A stretch of DNA of 64,000 bases, from assembly GCA_016709495.1 (NCBI GenBank), contig JADJMS010000022.1, positions 1-64,000 on the forward strand, given 5' to 3'. The first letter of the stretch is position 1. Each line of letters begins with the position of its first letter. Below the pieces are notes generated by a model. It was not told the DNA's origin. It saw nothing but the letters and a program-made list of their open reading frames with translations, and made no database searches. Source of the DNA: Candidatus Dechloromonas phosphorivorans (lineage in GTDB: Bacteria > Pseudomonadota > Gammaproteobacteria > Burkholderiales > Rhodocyclaceae). Position numbers and translations under genes: made by a program. Positions 58,527-64,000 of the stretch are shown here, one piece after another.

Positions 58527-59276
58527 TTATTGAGCGGCTTCTACAACTTCAACGAACTCGTCATCACCACCGGCAGCAGCAACGATTTCCTGAATGACCT
58601 GGCTACGGCCCTCAAGGATGGCATCAGCCATGCCGCGAGCGTAAAGACGAATCGCGCGTGAAGAGTCATCATTACCCGGAATGACGTAAGCAACGCCTTC
58701 TGGTGAGTGGTTGGTATCAACCACGCCGATCACTGGAATACCAAGCTTACCGGCTTCGGTAATACCAATCTTGTGGTAACCAACGTCGATAACAAAGATG
58801 GCATCCGGCAGACCATTCATTTCCTTGATGCCACCAATGGATTTTTGCAGCTTTTCCATTTCGCGACGGAAGGTCAGCGCTTCCTTCTTGGGCATACGCT
58901 CGAGATCACCAGCCTCGACAGCAACTTCCATATCCTTCAGGCGCTTGATCGAAGTTTTGACTGTCTTGAAATTGGTCAGCATGCCACCCAACCAACGCTG
59001 GTCAACATACGGCACGCCAGCGCGTTGCGCTTCTTCAGCAACGATTTCGCGCGCCTGGCGCTTGGTGCTGACGAACAGGATGTTGCCGCGGTTGGCAGAC
59101 AGCTTTTTCACGAAAGCGGTGGCTTCGTTGTACTTGGCCAGGGTCTTTTCGAGATTGACGATGTGAATTTTGTTACGTGCACCAAAGATGTACGGTGCCA
59201 TCTTGGGAGACCAGAAACGGGTTTGGTGGCCAAAGTGAACACCAGCCTCCAGCATTTCGCGCATAGTTACAGACAT
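58527..59276 (-). CDS. rpsB: 30S ribosomal protein S2
   Basis: 249 residues starting MSVTMREMLEAGVHFGHQTRFW after AAGGAG. Contains MAPYIFGARNKIHIVNLEKT, RWLGGMLTNFKTVKTSI, GVVDTNHSPEGVAYVIPGNDDSSRAI. First gene of the rpsB-tsf-pyrH-frr cluster. A 30-base longer frame upstream lacks a ribosome-binding site and was not used. Confidence 0.98.
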   Translation of the reverse strand: MSVTMREMLEAGVHFGHQTRFWSPKMAPYIFGARNKIHIVNLEKTLAKYNEATAFVKKLSANRGNILFVSTKRQAREIVAEEAQRAGVPYVDQRWLGGMLTNFKTVKTSIKRLKDMEVAVEAGDLERMPKKEALTFRREMEKLQKSIGGIKEMNGLPDAIFVIDVGYHKIGITEAGKLGIPVIGVVDTNHSPEGVAYVIPGNDDSSRAIRLYARGMADAILEGRSQVIQEIVAAAGGDDEFVEVVEAAQ

Positions 59277-59461
59277 ACAAAAACTCCTTAAGGGTTGAAC
59301 CTCCACCCGCCTGAAACGCCCGCCATTATTAGATTCTGGCGAACACCCTTAATCGGCGGATGTGTGGATTTGGCTGCACGCACCTCGCGCACAACCGCTT
59401 TAACAAGCATTTCTGCTTGGAAAAACTTTTCGATTATAGCAAAAGACCAGGCTTAACCCAA
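59277..59461 (-). promoter_or_regulatory. rpsB promoter and long leader
   Basis: Minus strand: TTGGGT (59461-59456), 17 bp, TATAAT (59438-59433) with the extended-10 element TGC before it. This leaves a leader of about 150 bases, rich in possible stems (for example GGGTG near 59355 and CACCC), ending in the AAGGAG of rpsB. Long leaders bind S2 for feedback in other proteobacteria; that role is only inferred here. Confidence 0.65.
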
Positions 59462-59463
59462 GC

Positions 59464-60375
59464 TCAATAGCCATTCTGTTTAAGTGACAAAAGTTGCAGC
59501 ATTCGCGCCAGATAAGGCAGCCAGTCGGGCATCACCAACCCGAAATCAGTTTCCAGAAACGTGCAGTCAAGTCGTGAATTCATTGGGCGCATCGCTGGCG
59601 TCGGATAGTCCGTACTGGGAATGGCGCGAATTGCGTCGGCCTTCAAACGCAAATCAAATCCCGGCATCGCCGAAGCAAGCTCGATAATTTTTTGCGCAAA
59701 GTCATGCCAACTAACCGGATTAGCCGCCGCCAGATGGTAGAGGCGATGCTCCCCTGGCGCCATGGCTTGCCCTTGATGTAGCATCGCCAACACTACGCCA
59801 CTGACAGTGGCAATCAAGGCGGCCGGCGTTGGGCTACCTATTTGGTCATTAACTACACTCAGCAACTCATTTTCACGCGCCAAACGCAATATGGTTTTAA
59901 CAAAATTTCCACCGCGCGCGCCGAAAACCCAACTGGTACGAAATATCACTGAACGACAGTCGACCGCAGTTATTGCCTGCTCTCCAGCCAACTTGCTCTG
60001 ACCATAAACACTTTGCGGCCCCGTTGCATCGCTTTCAAAGTAAGGCGCTTCCTTGCAGCCGTCAAAAACATAGTCCGTCGAGTAGTGAATCATCAGAGCG
60101 CCGACTCGTGCAGACTCTTCAGCCAACACTCCCGGCGCCTCGGCGTTGATACGCCGAGCCAGATCCGGTTCACTTTCGGCGCGATCAACAGCGGTGTAAG
60201 CCGATGCATTAACGATTACCGCCGGATTGACCTGCCGCACAACCGTACGCAACTGATCAAAATCTCCCAGATCACATTCGGCACGACCACAGGCAACAAC
60301 CTTTCCATGGGGAGCCAGCGAACGCTGCAATTGCCAGCCGACTTGTCCGTCTTTACCCAATAGCAATATTGTCAT
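59464..60375 (-). CDS. rfbD: dTDP-4-dehydrorhamnose reductase
   Basis: 303 residues, short-chain dehydrogenase type. N-terminal NAD(P)-binding LLLGKDGQVGWQLQRSL, active-site STDYVFDG and YGQSKLAGEQA (Tyr-x-x-x-Lys), and FRTSWVFGARGGNFVKTIL. Last step of dTDP-L-rhamnose synthesis for O-antigen or exopolysaccharide. No rfbA, B or C genes are adjacent, so it is separated from the usual rml operon. It ends 2 bp before the rpsB promoter. Confidence 0.92.
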   Translation of the reverse strand: MTILLLGKDGQVGWQLQRSLAPHGKVVACGRAECDLGDFDQLRTVVRQVNPAVIVNASAYTAVDRAESEPDLARRINAEAPGVLAEESARVGALMIHYSTDYVFDGCKEAPYFESDATGPQSVYGQSKLAGEQAITAVDCRSVIFRTSWVFGARGGNFVKTILRLARENELLSVVNDQIGSPTPAALIATVSGVVLAMLHQGQAMAPGEHRLYHLAAANPVSWHDFAQKIIELASAMPGFDLRLKADAIRAIPSTDYPTPAMRPMNSRLDCTFLETDFGLVMPDWLPYLARMLQLLSLKQNGY

Positions 60376-60505
60376 TTGCGAAACCTGGATTCAAAGAGGG
60401 GATTATGCCATCCGCAGCCAGATCATTTGGATCGACGAAAGCTGTGGAAGTTGGCATTTCCCGCTAAAATCCGACCTTATCCATTCACCCAACAGCAGGA
60501 TTTTC

Positions 60506-61306
60506 ATGGGCATTTCCATCAAGACGCCAGAAGAAATCGAGAAAATGCGCGTCGCTGGCCGTCTCGCTTCTGAATTACTCGACTACATCGAACCCTTCAT
60601 CAAGGCGGGAATCACGACCGGCGAAATCGACCGGATGTGTAACGAATACACAGTCAATGTTCAGCACGCCATCTCGGCACCGCTCAACTATGCTCCATCG
60701 GGCTACAACCCTTACCCGAAAGCCATCTGCACCTCAGTCAACCATCAGGTTTGCCACGGCATTCCAGGTGATCGTGTGCTCAAAAACGGCGACATCATCA
60801 ATATTGATGTAACACCTATCAAGGATGGTTACCACGGCGACACAAGCCGCATGTACATGATTGGCGAACCATCAATTCAAGCGAAACGGCTTTGCGAAAT
60901 TACGTTTGATTGTCTTTGGTTGGGTATTTCTGTGGTTCGCCCCGGCGCCCGTTTCGGTGACATCGGTGAAATTATTCAGAAATATGCCGAGAAAAATGGT
61001 TACTCCGTAGTTCGCGAGTTCTGCGGTCACGGCATTGGCGCAAAATTCCATGAAGAACCCCAAGTTACCCATTACGGAAAAGCCGGCACCGGGCCGAAAA
61101 TGGAACCGGGAATGATTTTCACCATTGAACCGATGATCAATGCAGGCAAAGCACCGATTCGCGAATTGGCCGATGGCTGGACTATCGTTACCAAAGATCA
61201 TAGTCTCTCTGCCCAGTGGGAACACACCGTACTGGTGACAGAAACCGGTTACGAAGTATTGACGCATTCTGCTGGCTGCCGCCCGAAACCTGACTGGATT
61301 TCCTGA
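60506..61306 (+). CDS. map: Methionine aminopeptidase, type I
   Basis: 266 residues. Removes initiator methionine. The metal ligands lie in INIDVTPIKDGYHGDTSRM (two Asp), GHGIGAKFHEEP (His), MIFTIEPMINAG (Glu) and the C-terminal QWEHTVLVTE (Glu); the His of NHQVCHGIP binds substrate. Divergent from rfbD; the start follows AACAGCAGGA. The stop overlaps the glnD start. Confidence 0.97.
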   Translation: MGISIKTPEEIEKMRVAGRLASELLDYIEPFIKAGITTGEIDRMCNEYTVNVQHAISAPLNYAPSGYNPYPKAICTSVNHQVCHGIPGDRVLKNGDIINIDVTPIKDGYHGDTSRMYMIGEPSIQAKRLCEITFDCLWLGISVVRPGARFGDIGEIIQKYAEKNGYSVVREFCGHGIGAKFHEEPQVTHYGKAGTGPKMEPGMIFTIEPMINAGKAPIRELADGWTIVTKDHSLSAQWEHTVLVTETGYEVLTHSAGCRPKPDWIS

Positions 61307-63864
61307 TGATTGAACAGGTTGCCGCACTACGCGGTGAAGTTAAGGCCATGCAGCTATCGCTGCGTGAAAACTACGAACGCACCGGTGATGGACTGGCTTT
61401 GCTCAGTGCGCGCAGCAAACAGGTAGATCAGGTTCTTGTCAGACTCTGGAAAAGCCTCGACTTCCCTGCCACTCTCACCTTGGCCGCAGTCGGTGGTTAC
61501 GGCCGTGGAGAATTGTATCCGGCATCCGATATTGATCTACTGATTCTCCTGCCCCAACCTCCCGGAGTTGCACTCCAGGAAAAACTGGAAAAACTGATCA
61601 GCCATTTCTGGGATATCGGACTGGAAATTGGGCATAGCGTCAGAACCATTCAAGAATGCCTGAATGAAGCCAGCAATGATATTTCGGTTCAAACCGCCCT
61701 CCTTGAAGCTCGCCTGATTTCCGGGAACGAAAAGCTTTTCGCCACTTTCGAGAAGCGTCTGCACGGCAACCTTGATCCGCTGGTGTTTTTCGAGGCCAAG
61801 CGCCTGGAACAACAAGAGCGCTACATGCGTTACAACGAAACACCATTCAGCCTCGAACCAAACTTCAAGGAAGCTCCAGGCGGCCTGCGTGACCTTCAGG
61901 TAATTTTCTGGATCGCCAAAGCCGCAGGTTACGGAACCACCTGGGCGGATATCGTCAAGCATGGTTTTCTGACCCACGAAGGACAGAATCTAGCCGAAGA
62001 CTGCGAGACATTCCTTCGTCACTTGCGCATCCGCATGCATTTTTTGTTAGGCCGGCGCGAAGACCGTCTGATGTTTGATTATCAGAACACGCTCGCAAGT
62101 CAATACGGTTTTGAATCGACGCCGGAGACACGAGCATCCGAGCAATTGATGCAGGGTTATTATCGCAATGCCAAAGCAATAACCTTGCTTAATACCATTC
62201 TGATACAGAACCTGGGTGCTGCTTTAGCACCAGAAAACGAGCAATTGCCGCAAACAATAGACGAGGATTTCCAGTCCGTCGGCAATCTGCTTGATCTGCG
62301 CGATGAATGCCTTTTCGAGAAAAAACCAGCAGCGATTTTCGACGCTTTTCTGGTCATGCAGGAAAATCACGAACTTCAGGGAATGACCGCCCGCACCTTG
62401 AGGGCGCTGTGGCGTTCCCGCCAGTTCATCACGCCAGAATTCCGCGCCAACCCAGCCAATCGCGCCGCCTTCATCAAGTTATTCCAGAGCGAACGCGGTG
62501 TCCTGCATGAATTCCGTCGAATGAACCAACTCGATGTGCTCGGCGCCTATTTGCCAGCCTTTGGACGTATCGTTGGTCAGATGCAGCATGACCTGTTTCA
62601 CGTTTACACAGTAGACCAACATATTTTGCAAGTTTTTCGCAATATTCGCCGCTTCACAATGAGCGAATTTGCACATGAATATCCGCTGTGCACCCGTGCC
62701 ATCAGTGATTTTGACAAACCATGGCTACTTTATGTCGCTGCTATATTCCATGACATTGCCAAGGGACGTGGTGGCGATCACTCCGAACTTGGCACAGTCG
62801 ATGCGCGCATTTTTTGCGAAGAACACGAGTTTTCTGAAGAAGACACTGAATTAGTTGTCTGGCTGGTCAAAAACCACCTCGTCATGTCACGCGTAGCACA
62901 GAAGGAGGACCTCAGCGATCCTGATGTCATTGAGGGATTTACCCGCCTGGTTGGCGACAAACGCCACCTTTCAGCACTGTATTTACTGACCCATGCGGAT
63001 ATTCGGGGCACCAGTCCAAAGGTATGGAATCAGTGGAAAGGCAAGCTGCTTTACGATCTCTATTCGCTGACCCAGCACCAGTTAGGACAGGAAAATACGC
63101 CGGCTACGCACGGTGTGATTACCGAACGTCAAGCCGAAGCGATGCGCCTGCTGCGCTTTTTTGCACTCTCGGCAACAGTCCACGAACGTCTCTGGAAACA
63201 GCTTGATATGGCGTATTTCCTCCGCCACTCCGCGGAAGAGATTGCCTGGCATACGCGCTCGCTGCATTACCGGATTTTTAACGACCAACCTGTCGTACGT
63301 GCCCGCCTGCATCAAGAAGGAGAAGGATTACAGGTCATGGTCTACACCAAAGACCAACCAGATCTTTTCGCCCGCATCGTCGGATTTTTTGCGCGTGCCG
63401 GATATAGCATTGTTGATGCAAAAATTCACACGACAGCGCACGGCTATGCGCTGGACAGTTTCGTGTTGCTTGATGTTTCGAATCGTGACAATGACCGCGA
63501 GATGCTTTCCTACATTGAGCACGAACTCGAATATCGTCTGATCCATCAAACGCCACCGGAGCAACCTTCTTCGGGCCGAGTCTCACGTCAAGTCAAGCAT
63601 TTCCCGATCAAGCCACTGGCAACAATTCAGGGGGATGAACGCGGCGCGCATTTCATTCTCTCCTTGGTTGCTGCCGACCGCCCAGGATTGCTCTACTCGG
63701 TAGCAAATACCTTGGCCGAGCATGGAGCCAATTTGCATACGGCCAAGATCACTACCCTTGGCGAACGTGCCGAGGACGTATTCCTGATCAGCGGCGGTGA
63801 TTTACGGCAAAGTAACAGCCGCATCAAGCTTGAAACCGAGTTGATGGAACGCCTGAAGGTTTAA
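61306..63864 (+). CDS. glnD: Bifunctional PII uridylyltransferase/uridylyl-removing enzyme
   Basis: 852 residues. N-terminal nucleotidyltransferase domain with GGYGRGELYPASDIDLLILLP, helical linker, HD domain at about 480 (FHDIAKGRGGDHSELG), and two C-terminal ACT domains (VMVYTKDQPDLFARIVGFFARAG and SLVAADRPGLLYSVANTLAEHG) that sense glutamine. It uridylylates PII when nitrogen is short and removes UMP when glutamine is plentiful. Start ATG 61306 overlaps the map stop (TGATG). Intact. Confidence 0.97.
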   Translation: MIEQVAALRGEVKAMQLSLRENYERTGDGLALLSARSKQVDQVLVRLWKSLDFPATLTLAAVGGYGRGELYPASDIDLLILLPQPPGVALQEKLEKLISHFWDIGLEIGHSVRTIQECLNEASNDISVQTALLEARLISGNEKLFATFEKRLHGNLDPLVFFEAKRLEQQERYMRYNETPFSLEPNFKEAPGGLRDLQVIFWIAKAAGYGTTWADIVKHGFLTHEGQNLAEDCETFLRHLRIRMHFLLGRREDRLMFDYQNTLASQYGFESTPETRASEQLMQGYYRNAKAITLLNTILIQNLGAALAPENEQLPQTIDEDFQSVGNLLDLRDECLFEKKPAAIFDAFLVMQENHELQGMTARTLRALWRSRQFITPEFRANPANRAAFIKLFQSERGVLHEFRRMNQLDVLGAYLPAFGRIVGQMQHDLFHVYTVDQHILQVFRNIRRFTMSEFAHEYPLCTRAISDFDKPWLLYVAAIFHDIAKGRGGDHSELGTVDARIFCEEHEFSEEDTELVVWLVKNHLVMSRVAQKEDLSDPDVIEGFTRLVGDKRHLSALYLLTHADIRGTSPKVWNQWKGKLLYDLYSLTQHQLGQENTPATHGVITERQAEAMRLLRFFALSATVHERLWKQLDMAYFLRHSAEEIAWHTRSLHYRIFNDQPVVRARLHQEGEGLQVMVYTKDQPDLFARIVGFFARAGYSIVDAKIHTTAHGYALDSFVLLDVSNRDNDREMLSYIEHELEYRLIHQTPPEQPSSGRVSRQVKHFPIKPLATIQGDERGAHFILSLVAADRPGLLYSVANTLAEHGANLHTAKITTLGERAEDVFLISGGDLRQSNSRIKLETELMERLKV

Positions 63865-64000
63865 ACCGAGAGCCCCATCGGCTGGCAGTTATCCTGACAG
63901 CCGACGACGCGCTCGATGATCGTCCGAACGCGACCCATCGCTTCGTGCAGGACGTGTTCGAGACTTTCGAAATGAATGCCGTTGGCGCTGCTGCCGCGCC
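63861..64000 (-). CDS. C-terminal fragment of an unrecognised protein
   Basis: A minus-strand frame is open from the window edge to TAA at 63861-63863 and overlaps the glnD stop. The visible 45 residues end SSANGIHFESLEHVLHEAMG, then RVRTIIERVVGCQDNCQPMGLSV. Two cysteines (GCQDNCQP) could bind a metal or form a disulfide. I do not recognise the family; its start lies outside. Confidence 0.5.
   Translation of the reverse strand, partial: RGSSANGIHFESLEHVLHEAMGRVRTIIERVVGCQDNCQPMGLSV

Overview
The window looks like a chromosome segment of a Gram-negative betaproteobacterium, most likely of the Rhodocyclales (Dechloromonas/Azonexus-like). This rests on the gene order of the rpsB-to-rnhB envelope cluster, the rquA gene for rhodoquinone, an octaheme tetrathionate-reductase-family cytochrome with its cytochrome b partner, and moderate GC with no tRNA, rRNA, CRISPR array or insertion sequence in view. 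The assignment is inferred from gene content, not from a database search.

Layout. 0.1-1.4 kb: three small type II secretion/type IV pilin-like pseudopilins. 1.5-6.8 kb: a periplasmic redox block comprising a secreted DsrE-like protein, a small cytochrome c, a triple-rhodanese protein, an octaheme cytochrome c, a cytochrome b, and RquA. 6.9-11.5 kb: class V aminotransferase, MltB-type lytic transglycosylase, membrane spermidine-synthase-like protein. 11.5-31.5 kb: mostly minus strand. It holds a DUF1684 protein with a large hybrid sensor kinase, clpB behind a heat-shock-type promoter, a plus-strand chemotaxis receptor broken by a G-rich tract, molybdenum cofactor genes (moaE, moaD, moeA, mobB), an ATP-grasp-like protein, a DinG-type helicase, a PstS-like binding protein paired with a second hybrid kinase, a ThrE-type exporter and a CopD-like membrane protein. 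31.5-44.6 kb: a lactate (or glycolate) module with ppsA and its FadR-type regulator on one side, the oxidation genes (lutA, lutC, lutB and a two-domain D-lactate dehydrogenase) on the other, then uspA, ppc and ppsR. 44.6-59.5 kb: the conserved minus-strand cluster rpsB-tsf-pyrH-frr-uppS-cdsA-dxr-rseP-bamA-skp-lpxD-fabZ-lpxA-lpxB-rnhB and a TrmH-type methyltransferase. 59.5-64 kb: rfbD-like reductase, map, glnD and the end of an unrecognised gene.

How parts work together. The 2.1-6.8 kb block could move electrons between the quinone pool (including rhodoquinone) and periplasmic sulfur or nitrogen oxyanions, with the rhodanese and DsrE-like proteins handling sulfane sulfur. The 31.5-44.6 kb block forms a coherent circuit: lactate is oxidised to pyruvate, PpsA converts pyruvate to PEP under PpsR control, and Ppc carboxylates PEP to oxaloacetate. 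Two FadR-family operator-like dyads lie between the divergent gntR-ppsA and lut operons. The right-hand cluster couples translation, isoprenoid, phospholipid, lipid A and outer-membrane assembly.

Quality caveat. Between position 1 and about 31.55 kb, many genes carry single-base indels or nonsense changes (pseudopilins, dsrE-like, otr, mltB, speE-like, DUF1684, clpB, MCP, dinG, the second kinase, copD-like, the ppsA tail). From there to 64 kb every gene is intact. Several of the lesions sit in homopolymers or in near-essential genes, so consensus error is the simplest explanation; I annotate these as genes, with the lesion noted. The G-rich tract at about 20.05-20.60 kb is also probably technical.
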